From the NCBI RefSeq assembly GCF_010183535.1, contig NC_071329.1, positions 7,192,001 through 7,256,000 of the forward strand: a stretch of DNA of 64,000 nt, given 5' to 3'. The notes beneath the pieces were generated by a model. The model saw nothing but the letters and a program-made list of their open reading frames with translations. It was not told the DNA's origin and ran no database searches. Positions 24,417 to 35,510 of this stretch are shown here, piece by piece (within the stretch, counting starts at the first letter, position 1; every line of letters begins with the position of its first letter). A program made the position numbers and the translations under genes. Source of the DNA: Caenorhabditis remanei. Its lineage: Eukaryota > Nematoda > Chromadorea > Rhabditida > Rhabditidae.

Positions 24417-25739
24417 GTCTAGTGATAGTCTCCACGTTCTGAAGGACATTCTGGACGTCATCAACTTATGGTTTTTTATGTGAGAGGGGTAATTTAAGTT
24501 TAATGGCCTAATTGGTGGGGACATTGGTTTTGAGGACAAATTGTTCATTTTGGAGGGGTTTTTTAACGGATTTTGGTTACTGTAGTTATCGGGTGACAAC
24601 AGACACCTACAGTATGAGAAATTCCAAATTGAATATCAACTGAAACTGAATATAGCGGAAAGCGGGAAATTGCCAAACTTCAAAAAAAGCGCAAGAGTCG
24701 GTAATAGTGAGACTGGCGTAATTTTATGAGATTTTATTTTTAGAGTTTTTTTTTGATAGACAAATATCATCTGCAAGTTGCATAAGTTCCTAACCATTTG
24801 GCTATCAAAAAATATCGTCCAAACATTTTGGAATTTTGAAAAAAATTTGAAGTTTGAACACATCTCAATGATCTTAAAATTGATTCCAACTATCCAAACT
24901 TTCTTTCAATGACATAAAAACTTCTGATCTAACCCATCCCTGTTGCTGACCTCTCTCGTCAATCATTTCCAATTTTCCATCACCACGTGCAAATCGCTGA
25001 TTGAAATGATCTTTTGAACTCATTACCAAATTATCGAATTCCTTTTCCTGTTTTTCAATGAAATGGAGATAGTTGTGTGGGGGTGCAAGACGAACCAAGT
25101 ACATTCGGAAACACGGATACGGGCGCTTTTTTCTCTCTCAACAAAATGAGAACAGTTCAAAAAGTGAGATAGGAAACTAAATTGGAAGGTGGAATGATAA
25201 GGAATTTGACGGAAAAAAGTGATTAAAAAAAGAATAAAACTACGAGAAAGGGATATTGGAAAAGTTGTCTGACGGACACTTTATATGGTTGTGAGTAAGA
25301 GTGCAAACTACAGTTACAATTGAGAAAAAGATGGGAATGTCTCAATTCGAAGTACGTTGTAAAAAGTCGATTTGTCACTGATATCTGTCATTGAATGACC
25401 TTCGATTAACTGGAATTTTGGAAACTGAAAATCAGAGGTTGAGGGTTTCAAAGAACTCTTATTGATTAAAATACGAGTTTATCTTGAAATTCAATGTTGC
25501 TCGTTAAAAAATTAGCTGGAATTTCAACCGCGCCGCTTGCAGTTTAAGCTCCGCTCACAACTTCCTGCCGCACTTCCGTTTCAGCCCGCGGAATTTTTTA
25601 AAATCCTTGGCCAAACTTTTTTTGCCAGTATCAGCTGAAATGGCTGAAAACCTCATTTTTCTGAAAACCCGTTTTCTGTATCAAAGAAGTCAATTACTGG
25701 CCAAATTTCACGTGTTTCGTGCGACAGATAATTTTATTT
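24417..25739. repeat. duplicated flanking block, unit E (X, Y, W)
   Basis: X 24417-24945, Y 24946-25460, W 25461-25739. It follows unit B closely, until the LTR element splits the W-Z border. Confidence 0.8.
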
Positions 25740-27799
25740 TGTTATGCCCCGTGAGTCACTATAGATCATTTTGTGCTCCTTACGTAACCCTTCTCTAGAA
25801 CTTTCCATGTATTGACGTAGCTCCTGTATGCCACTGATAAGAACTACTATTTAACCCTTGCTCCCGACCATTCGTGGTCGGTTCCCTTATCATGTTTTAA
25901 GAGATGATGATGTTTCATTATTCTATCTATGAATAAATAATATCAATTCTAACCGCTACACAGAAGGCCACAGAAGCCTTCCATTACATGGATGTACCAC
26001 CTTCGCGTTGAGTATACTTCTCAACGTGAACAAGGGAGCAGAATCCATAGTCCAAACTGAAATGAAATTTGAACACAACTGTTCAAATAATTCATTATCA
26101 GTAAGAAACTACTTCTACGAGGGGCACCCATTGAAGGCTGCTTCTGCTAGAACTAGTGATCTGAAAAAGAAGTGAAAATTGCTTCTAATCAGAAAAGGTA
26201 AGACCACTTCTATAAAAGCTTACTCTAGTAACCTAAACCAGAACTGGCAGTATAAAATGAAGAACGAGATTTCTCCGGAAAAACTCCGTAACTTCATATA
26301 CCAAAAAAAAGGTAGAGAAATGAGACATCCAGATGCTCAAATTCGAAGTGAATTCTTTGATTGAAGTGACGTCAAACTTGTTCAACATACCTCTGTTCTC
26401 TTATTGGGAAGTTCTGAGGAACTGTTGAAAAAAGGGGCGAAGCAGGAAGCTCGTAACCCAGCAGAAGGAATCTGCAAGCTCACCGAAGATGGTGCAGCCG
26501 AGTTATGTTGAATCGCGGTCTCTGAGCGCTTGTACCCACTACACGGGGCGGCAACCGTACCAGCCTTGACTCTGGTCAAGGTCTACAGGCTGAAAAGTCC
26601 GACGACTTTCTCAGAGATATCTCGTGACCATTCATGAGAGTAATCGATCCACGTCAGAGATGAGAACAAAAATTTTTTGTTATCATGCTCGAGCGAGATG
26701 ATAACGGTAATAACCTGATGTGGCGAGGGAGACCGAAGCTACAATCAGAGAATCAGCCAAGATGACGAGCACTGAAAAGTCATTTCTGAAAAACCAGACA
26801 AGCTAAAGCCTTAAAACGTAGCTAATGCACAAAAAGGCAGGAACCCGACCGAAAAAAAAGATTGATGACCGTTCAACCTGTCTCCACTGACAGCAACGGA
26901 AATTCCACTGAAGAAATACTCTGAAATATCAGACTATTGAACTTCAGTATAACAAAAGGAAAATATTCAAAATACTGAAAACTGATATTCAAGTCTCAGC
27001 AAGATAATGTGTAATTCTCAATCATTCATCATACTTGATGAAACCAGAGAAAAACAACTTGCCACCGTGAGACGTATCGGTAAAGCATTTTGAATTATTC
27101 CAATACTCGGACAATAGCAAAAAGCTATTAAACGAGGGAGAGACTGACCGATTCTAGATAAGAAAATTTTCTAGATAATAAAGAAGTCAGCAAACATTGA
27201 GACTGTATAAAACACTCTCAAACAAGACATCACTATGGACATTCTCTGGAACGTCGCTGCTGCCAAATCATTGACAACGACATTTGAGTGAAATGCGTGT
27301 CGTCGAACCAGAGCAACATCACGAGCATGGTAACAAAAAGCTGCAGGATGGTGGAAATACGGATGCTGACAGAGAGCTGCATAGTCAAAGGAGGTCAACG
27401 TATCAAATGGCACAAACTGACATCAACAACAAATGCGAGAACACCTACAACTGGAACTATGCTAAGTGACTGACTTTCTATATTTTATTTGAATTCATTT
27501 GTTGTTATTTTATTTTAACGCTCGGGACGAGCTTTCCGAAATGAGGGGGATGTTATGCCCCGTGAGTCACTATAGATCATTTTGTGCTCCTTACGTAACC
27601 CTTCTCTAGAACTTTCCATGTATTGACGTAGCTCCTGTATGCCACTGATAAGAACTACTATTTAACCCTTGCTCCCGACCATTCGTGGTCGGTTCCCTTA
27701 TCATGTTTTAAGAGATGATGATGTTTCATTATTCTATCTATGAATAAATAATATCAATTCTAACCGCTACACAGAAGGCCACAGAAGCCTTCCATTACA
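25740..27799. mobile_element. non-autonomous LTR retrotransposon, complete, 249-bp LTRs
   Basis: LTRs at 25740-25988 and 27551-27799 read as identical over 249 bp, begin TGTTATGCCCC and end CCATTACA. A purine tract (gaaatgaggggga) precedes the 3' LTR. Target duplication attt (25736-25739, 27800-27803; atttt if the LTR starts one base later). Copy B near 11818-11830 has the unoccupied site. The 1.56 kb interior has no long frame and no protease, reverse transcriptase or integrase motif, so it must have moved using enzymes from elsewhere. The LTR carries the palindrome CCGACCATTCGTGGTCGG. Confidence 0.93.
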
Positions 27800-27826
27800 A
27801 TTTTTTACATTTTACAGTTTTTTACA

Positions 27827-28119
27827 GTCTTCTGGAAATTTGAAAAAAAACTGCATTTTTAGTGCAAACAATAAAAGAATTGAATTAAAACGTGAAAAAA
27901 TAGGGTTCATGTTTCTTTCGCATTGTGGCGAAAAACCGCGACGTGGCAAAAACTTGAACTTCATTTCAAATTGCGAATTCTTTATTTTCGAGTTAAAAGG
28001 TTTTAATTCTTTTTTTCTCATTTCTTGTCACTGTCCTCCACTCTCCTCTACTTCCTGATCTCAAAGAATAAAGTAAGTAGGCTCGTTAGTGTCTCTTTTC
28101 CTAAATCTCTTTTTTCAGA
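27827..28119. repeat. duplicated block Z, unit E
   Basis: Continuation of the unit E flank after the LTR element. It matches 7790-8075 and 11838-12132 and ends in the TTTTTTCAG ahead of the ATG. Confidence 0.8.
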
Positions 28120-30003
28120 ATGGCTTGTGAAATCACAGTAGGAAGTAGTCTTAAAGACATATCTTTTGTGAATTCCGACATAATCGCTGCTTTGGAAAGT
28201 AATTCGACCAAACTTTACCAAACGGATACTTCCAGAAGAATTATGACAATTGGGTGTGAAGAGGAAACTAAACAGCTCCATGGAGCTGATGAAAGTAAGT
28301 TTTCTTTTTGAAACCTTCTTAAATTATCATATTGCTTCAGACTGCTTTCTGATACAATATACGGGAATCAGGATTCTGAAAATCAGCACGGGGCAGCTGA
28401 TAGATGGCACACTCTTGGAGAGAACGAGGAGATTCTGGCCAGTCACTGGAAATCGGAAAGAATGGCCACCATCGTTGAGAACAAGTCGAGCTGAAGCAGA
28501 ATGCATGAGTAAGTTTTCTTTTTGAAACCTTCTTAAATTATCATGTTGCTTCAGACTGCTTTCTGATTCAAAATGCGGGAATCAGCATTTTGAAAATTAA
28601 AACGGGGCAGCTGGTCAGGTGGCATACTGTTGGAGACAACGAAGAGATTCTGGCCAGTCACATGAACTCGGCAACGGAAAAAATGGTCTGCATAGTTGAG
28701 GACAAGCAGCACAAATCCAGAAGCGTTGTGTCGAGCTGAAGCAGAATGCATGAGATGATTAATGGGAGAAGTTCGAACAAAGCCACCTCATTGATTGAGG
28801 TATGTTTTAGTCAAAAACTCATTTAAATAACTGGTATCGTTCTGGAGCTGATTACTAGGGCAAGTAATGTGGTTCTGGAGCTGCTTAGAAAGTGTTATCG
28901 GTCTGAATATGCTTAGAAAGTAATGTGATTCTGGAGCTGCTTAGCAAGTAATATGGTTCTGGAGCTGCTTAGAATATGATATAGTTCAGGAGCTGCTTAG
29001 AAAATAATATGGTTCTGGAGCTGCTTAGGAAGTAATATGGGTCTGGAGCTGCTTAGAATATGATCTAGTTCAGGAGCTGCTTAGAAAGTGTTATCGGTCT
29101 GAAGATGCTTAGAAAGTAATATGGTTCTGGAGCTGCTTAGCAAGTAATATGGTTCTGGAGCTGTTTAGAATATGATCTAGTTCAGGAGCTGCTTAGAAAG
29201 TGTTATCGGTCTGAAGATGCTTAGAAAGTAGTAAGAGCTGTGTAGATTTAAGACCATACATTGATAAAAGGTGTTCGGGTTTCTTGTGAGAGTCTGGTGT
29301 CTCGACTAGACGAGACGTGTATGCTGATAGTAGATTTTATTAAAAATAGATTCAAAACATTTTTCAGTTCGACAAATGGAAGCCAGCCATTCTCCGGTCT
29401 ATCAATGAGAGCAGTTTCATGGCTGCATCTGAAACTGGACCTGTGAAGTTATGTGACTTTGGAAAGTCAAACAAACCGATATCGACAATTCCCGTTCTCG
29501 ACCGTATCAACGCAGTGGAAGATGTGGGACTATCGAATGTGTGTGTGATTGCTGATTCGAAAGTGTTGTTGATGGATTCCACTCTTGGTAAAAAGAAAAT
29601 GTCGTAAGTATTTGTGGAGTATCTTAAATTAAAATCACTGATCATTTTGCAGAATCGATATGAAACCCAATGAGAAATGTGTGGGAGTACTCAGTGGGAA
29701 TGCGAAAGCTCCGTGCTTTATGGTTTTGAAGGATGAAAACAAGAAGGACATTATGATATGACGACAGAAAGCAAAAGAAGCCATATCCTGAAGTACGAGA
29801 CGCATCTAACCATGCCGAACTTGTATTGTCGATTCAAAGATGAGCTGTTCGCTACATGTGATGGGAAAGGGCGAGTGATTATTCAGTATGGCAACACGAG
29901 GTAAGTAGTATTTCGTTATTTGGTATTTATCAAATAACTGTTTTTCAGTCAAAATGAGTTTGCGGCGGAAGCGAAAAAGTTGAAAGATCGAAACAGAAAA
30001 CGA
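28120..30003 (+). pseudogene. kinase-like family copy E: propeller exons, broken
   Basis: Exons 28120-28294, 28341-28508 (2a), 28555-28799 (2b), 29368-29603, 29653-29900, 29949 onward. Exon 2a lacks one base relative to copy B but stays open in the shifted frame. Exon 2b contains about 24 extra bases copied from the end of 2a, giving a TGA. Exon 4 lost about 13 bases near 29758 and hits TGA, yet keeps the base missing from C and D (LFATCDGKGRVII reads here). The WD-like strands match those in A-D. The N-terminal half is therefore not translatable as one piece with the kinase. Confidence 0.8.
28845..29235. repeat. 28-bp minisatellite (copy E intron), longest array
   Basis: About 14 degenerate units around 'ggttctggagctgcttag', alternating with a 'cggtctgaagatgcttag' type. 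A higher-order repeat of several units is visible. Confidence 0.9.
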
Positions 30004-30260
30004 CAGTGGCTTCGCCGAAGTTCTACATTCTCGAAACCCATTGGAAGAAAAGAAACAAAAGGAGAAAAGGCACGTGGAATCTGGACGACCCAAGCCACGT
30101 CAAAGGCTGATGTGAAATTGAACTTTCCTTAACTAATCAGTTCTGAGTTCTAAGTTCTAAGTTTTGCTGTTGGCAACAAATAAACGCTCTTTGACTTGTA
30201 AGTTTTAGTTGTGTTCTTAGTTCTCACAGTCTGTTTTTGTCCTAGAAATAGATAACTCGA
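30004..30260. other. about 255-bp insertion unique to copy E
   Basis: Splits the charged-helix exon between 'agaaaacga' and 'cgagaaaaggag', with cga on both sides. Its left part has an open frame on plus ending in TGA (KKQKEKRHVESGRPKPRQRL), then AATAAA at 30178. Its right end carries a good acceptor (tttttgtcctag at 30234-30245). It could be the 3' end of another gene's transcript or a small repeat; no tail or clear target repeat settles it. Confidence 0.6.
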
Positions 30261-30293
30261 CGAGAAAAGGAGATCGAAAACGAACTACTTCAA

Positions 30294-31366
30294 ATGGCGC
30301 TGCACGTTGAATCTAAACACGAGAAAATGGTAGAAGATGTAAAAGTTCTGAAGATAGGTGCACCGAAGGCTTCAGAAGACGTGAAGAAAGTCGACGAACA
30401 CAATGATGTTCAGCTATCGATGGATAATTTCAAATTCCAACGAACAATTGCTAGAGGAATGTTCGGAGAGGTTAATGAGTATACCTCGATCAAAAGTGGT
30501 CACTCGTTTGCAATCAAAGTAAGTTCCGAATCTTTAGAATCCGAAAACATCACATCTCCACTTTTAGGAGCTGATAAGGTCACATGCACTTAACGAGATC
30601 TTCATGAACGACAGAGAGATCAAGAACCATAGGATCATCCGACACAAACACTTTGTTCAATTCTATGGAACTTTTCAAGATGAATTCAAAATCTACATCG
30701 TTCTTGAAAGATTGAGCCAGACGTTACGACAAGTGATGGAAACAAATGGCAGTCTGGATGAAGTCTCAAGTGGAGTGGTCGTGAAGGCGGTCTGCAAAGG
30801 ACTTCAATACCTTCATAGAATGAGTGTGATCCACCGAGATTTGAAGCCGGAAAACATTTTAATGAGCAACGAGCGAATCAAAATTGGGGATTTCGGTTTA
30901 GCTACGACGGAGACGTGAGTGACTAGATGTCTTTTTCTTCCAAATAGTTCATTTTTCAGAGGTGAAACTTGGTGTGGAACGCCAGGACACATAGCACCCG
31001 AATTGTTCCGTAAGGAAACACACGGAACACCGGCCGACATGTTTTCGCTTGGAATCATGGCGCATGAGATGATTCAATCGAGACTTCCCTTCACCGAAGA
31101 ATATTGGAGGAAGAATGTAATACGGGCCAACACTTTGAAATATGTACCTCCCGCCACTTTCTCCCAACCGTTTAGCACTGTAATGATTTCACTATTGAAC
31201 AAGACGCCGTCTAAAAGGATGACGGCAGATGAAGTAGGCTTATAACCTTTCGATCCACAAATACGAAACATGACTTTTTCAGGTGTTAAGATCTGATTGG
31301 CTGTTCGATCTGGAGGTGAACTATGAACGCGATCAGATTGAGAGAATACGGAGAGAGCACCTCTAG
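30294..31366 (+). CDS. protein kinase domain of copy E, intact (309 aa if started at 30294)
   Basis: Exons 30294-30518, 30568-30914, 30960-31233, 31283-31366 close in phase to 309 codons plus TAG. Serine/threonine-type kinase motifs in order: glycine loop [11 protein letters not shown], lysine [33 protein letters not shown], a conserved F-S-L-G helix, and a final [16 protein letters not shown] segment. All catalytic residues are present, unlike copies C and D. The start is my choice: the first ATG after the insertion, with an acceptor about 50 bases upstream. In the ancestral gene this part continued from the propeller exons. The subfamily is not recognised. It is either a recently re-started kinase gene or the best preserved part of a pseudogene. 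Confidence 0.65.
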
Positions 31367-32732
31367 AAGATGACCACAGCAGTTAATTGGAAAGTTCAAG
31401 CCTTCAATCCGCCATCACTCGTTTCGAACTCGTTCTTTTTTTTAATGCGTTCTCTTCTTTTGATTAAGCATCGTGATACTGATAAAATAATGGTTTATTA
31501 TACAATTCCTTCGAAAATACAAGAGAAAGCAGAAGCAAAGTGTGTAGAATGTTGTCGTTTCACACACGTTTCGTAGAGGAACTGAAAGAAACATAGGCAC
31601 AGAAGAATTGTGAGTAATTCGTTATCTAACCGCAAAATGAAACAATCGTCCAGCATATCAGTCTTCCCTTGCTTCAATTCCTTCGAAAATACAAGAGAAA
31701 GCAGAAGCAAAGTGTTCAGGACGAGAACCGGCTGTTTTTCATAATAATTTATGAAATCACGGCCTCCTGAAAGTGGGAGAAATCTCGAAAAAAAGTGGGA
31801 GAAATCTCGCGTTCCTTTCCCTCTCTCGCTGCGCACACTCTCTCGCCGCAACTACAGTAAAATGAAATTGGAGTTTTCCGAGCCCGTTTTTCATTGTCTT
31901 TCAGAATTTCGTGGCGAAAAAAGTTGAAAAATGATTGAAGGAAGACATTTTTAATAGTTTATCACATACATTTTTCAAATTTCCCAACGGAAACTCGCAA
32001 TTTTTACGTTGATCCATTGGAGCTCATTTTCGATCATCAAAGTATGAATATTTTGTTCGAAACCCCCGAGGAATATTAGAAAATAAGGTGGACTAGCCGC
32101 TCAAACATAAAACATGTATTATCTTACAAGTATCTCAGCGAGGAGGCACAAACGAAGTGTCGAGAGGAAGACAAAGATGAAGTTTGTGTCAATGGTACAG
32201 GCTCCGGAACAAAGCGACAGTTTTGAAACTTTGTGTATGAACAGATCAATTCGTGTACTTTAATTTTGTAGTTGGTCGTTTTTTGATGCGGGTCTTCCCT
32301 GGACTGTTGTGCTAGCCTGAGAATGACTGACTAACTAGTGAGACTGACTAGTGAGTCTCTATGACCTACAGTAAGACAGGGATGGGCCCTACAAAAAATG
32401 AGCTAGAAAAATTTTGGGCGCTGTCAGTTTTAGTGCTAACAAAATAAATTTTTTTGGAAAAGATCCGGAAAGACTTTCATTACAAACCTATGGAAGCCGT
32501 TTTTTTTTTTTTTTTTTTAAATTTTTTTTCCTACCCAAATATAATCCCTCAAAACCCTCGAAAACTCCGATTTTTCTGTAGGATTTTACACAGGGCTATA
32601 ATTCTTTGTTTTCACTTGTTCTCAAAAGTTTTTCTAAAGTCGGAAACTTCTGAATATGCTCGTAAATTGAGGTATACTGTACTCTAATTATCTGAACATG
32701 AACATGGTTCTTATCATTACTGGTTCTAAATA
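31367..32732. other. intergenic
   Basis: A piece 'ccttcgaaaatacaagagaaagc' occurs twice (31507 and 31680). A T18 tract is at 32501-32518. No gene seen. Confidence 0.45.
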
Positions 32733-33082
32733 TTAGGTTGTCCCGTAAGTTTTCGAACATTATTGAAATCGAATTTATTTAAAGCCAGAGTTTTACAAAA
32801 ATCAAACATAGTGACCACCTTTATCCACGACTGTTTGCCATTAAGTAGGTAGAGATTCAATACCTTTCCGCCAAAACTCAGGCTGCTTCGAGTCAAAATG
32901 CTTCTTCAACCATTTCTCGACTCTGACTTTGTTTTGAAGTCCTGGCCTTCGAGGGATCGATGCATGTCGCTGAACATATGGTAATCCGAAGGGGCAAGAT
33001 CAGGGCTGTACGGAGAGTGGGCAAGGACTGTCCCAGTGGAATGTAGCCAGGAGAGACTTGGTCTTCTTTGCGATGTGTGGTC

Positions 33083-33682
33083 CAGGGGTGTGCGGACAGG
33101 AAAATTTCGGAATTTCGGACACTAAAAAATGTCCGAGTTTCAAATTTTCGGAATTTCGGAATCTCGGACTATTCCGAATTTAAGATTTTCGGAATTTCGG
33201 AATTTCGGAATTGTCCGAATTTCGGATTTTCGGGCTTTCGGAATGTCGGAATATTCCGATTTTCGGACTTTCGGAATTTTATTTCAACAGACTGTCCCAT
33301 TTACCCATATCGAATGCTGAAAACCGTTTTTTTGTTTAAAAAAACACTGCGAAAAGACGAAAATTTAAAATAACCGCCTGAAAACTGCGGAAAAAAATCT
33401 GTTCGAGACCCGTCATGAAAAGTGCGCATGCGCTTTTAATACAGTACTTTCTCTTTCATTCCGAATTTTTTTTCGGAACGTTCCGATCGGAATTTCATTC
33501 CGAAAATTTCTTTTCGGAATGTTCCGATCGGAATTTCATTCCGAAATTTTTTTTTCGGAATATTCCGATCGGAATTTCGTTCCGAATTTTTTTTTCGGAA
33601 TATTCCGATCGGAATTCCGTTCCGAAAATGAGCCGATTTTCGGAATTTTTCGGAATTCCGAATTCCGTTCCGCACACCCCTG
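33083..33682. mobile_element. hAT-type non-autonomous element nested in mariner
   Basis: 13-bp perfect inverted ends CAGGGGTGTGCGG / CCGCACACCCCTG, flanked by the 8-bp duplication gtgtggtc (33075-33082, 33683-33690). The interior is built of degenerate repeats of 'ttccgaat/ttcggaat', so it folds on itself and leaves open frames on both strands that are not genes. Confidence 0.92.
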
Positions 33683-35173
33683 GTGTGGTCTTGCGTTGTC
33701 ATGGAGGTTGTGGACTCTGTGACCGTGTAGAGGGGAGGTTTTCAGTTTGGACTTCACCTTTTGTAATTGAGAAGAATAGTAGTTGGCGGTGATAGTTTTT
33801 CCCTCCGGAAGCAGTTCCCAATAAAGCACTCCATGATCAGACCACCAGACAGAGAGCAATATTTTCTTACCAGTCGGTTTACGTCGCCTAACGGCGACTA
33901 AACCTCCTTCCCAACACCACCCTTCTCAGTTTTACAGCGCCTGCGGCGCTTCTTAGCCGAGCAGTTCATCCCGATAAAGCACAATTGTAAAATCTCTCCT
34001 TTTCAGACTCAAATTCTACAAACTTTCTCAATGACTTTTTCTATCTTGATAGAATATGGAAATTAAAATGAGCTGTTTTTGAATTTACCAATTTGAACAT
34101 TCTTCTTATGTTTTCCTCATTTCAAAACAATCTCACAGAAGAACGTAACTTGATAACTCTTCTTTCTTCCCTTCTCAAAAAGCGAGTGATCATGCCGAAT
34201 TACTACTATCGAGGCCTCAGAATTCTCCTCTACTTTTGGATCGTATAACTTATTCGCTTGTAAGGTAGTTTTCGTTAGCTAAGAAGCCCTTTCCGGTAGA
34301 GAACAATTAAAACACTTCTGTATTTCTGATAATATTTTAACAAATTTTCCCAATGACTTTTTCCTGTGGAATATGGAATGTCAGTATAAAAAATGCGTTT
34401 AAAGAATTTTTTTTGAGTTTTTGACTGATTGGCGGCAATGTCGCCTCCCTCCCCAAAACATTTCAAGATGTTTTCCATATACACGGAAATATTCTGTCTG
34501 GTTTGATCCGAAAAGTTCTACTTTCTGATTTTATACCTCTACGGCGGCGATGTCGCCTCTTTTCTCTAGAATACTTCAAAACTATTTTACATACTTCTAA
34601 GTTCAAAAGTAGAAGTACACTCTTATTTAGTCTATTTTGATTCCAATCCTCATTTTTACCTGAAAGTGCACCACAAAAGTTGGCAACATTCTTAAAGATC
34701 TTCAAAGAAATGCACTTTATGTGCTGGGTGCGGTATAAATAGTGATATACGCAAAAAACGTTATAACTCTTTTAAAAAACTTCAAAACATATTTTCCTTT
34801 TGACAAAACAATTTTGACAGAAAATGTAATCTTTTTAAGTTTTGACTGATCGGCGGCGATGCCGCCTCCCTTCCCCAAGAAGATGCGGACAAAAGTTTTA
34901 TGGATAAATCAGTTTTTGACTCGGCGTTTGCAGGATTGTAATTTTTAAACATTTTGAAAGTTGGGAACTCTACGAAAATCGGAGAGAGCCTTTTAATCGG
35001 AGAACGAAAATTGGGGAAAGTGTGCACAGACGAACGCAAATTTGCGGCGCAGTTTCCAAACCGTAGGTTTTTTCCCCGATTATACCCACGTAACCCTTTT
35101 GTCCTACTAAATCTCGACTATAAAAAAGTTATTTACAACTTTCATATGTTCTTACACGGTCATTCAATCATAT

Positions 35174-35378
35174 CCTATGCAAACGCGCTTTGTTGAGACT
35201 ACATTTTGGTAATATTATTTGAAGCCTAAATTGCAATTTTTTAATTTTTTTTGTATTTCCAAAAAATTGGCCTTTCTCGATTATATTTCTCCTTAAAACT
35301 ATTTCTTGTCTAAGTTTTTCAGTTTGAACAAAAAAATTTAGGTAAGCGATTTTTCTCAAAAGAGCGCATTTGCATAGG
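35174..35378. repeat. 205-bp foldback element inside the Helitron
   Basis: Ends are 24-bp inverted repeats with three mismatches (cctatgcaaacgcgctttg against the complement of agagcgcatttgcatagg). No coding capacity. Confidence 0.75.
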
Positions 35379-35433
35379 CTCACTTTGAATTATCGTGTTC
35401 TTATCAAAACAAAAAACCAAAAAATATTTCCGA

Positions 35434-35510
35434 CCTGGCGGGAACGAACTCACCACCCCGTGCGTGAGAGTCATCTGCGTAGACCGCTACACCAAATACG
35501 CGCGGCCAGG
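35434..35510 (-). repeat. tRNA-like sequence (degenerate, SINE-type promoter)
   Basis: On minus it has an A-box-like TGGTGTAGCGGTCTACG and a B-box-like GAGTTCGTTCC, with outer arms CCTGGC and GCCAGG pairing over 77 nt. The anticodon and T arms do not fold properly, so it is not called as a working tRNA. Confidence 0.5.

Noticed and set aside
25989..27550. Coding genes inside the LTR element
   Set aside because: Longest frames are about 80 codons on either strand with no retroelement motif.
33436..33792. Open frames on both strands (RNEIPIGIF-like repeats)
   Set aside because: Generated by the self-complementary repeats of the hAT-type element; no conserved protein.
35434..35510. Functional tRNA gene
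   Set aside because: A and B boxes exist, but the anticodon and T arms do not fold; it is inside a Helitron.
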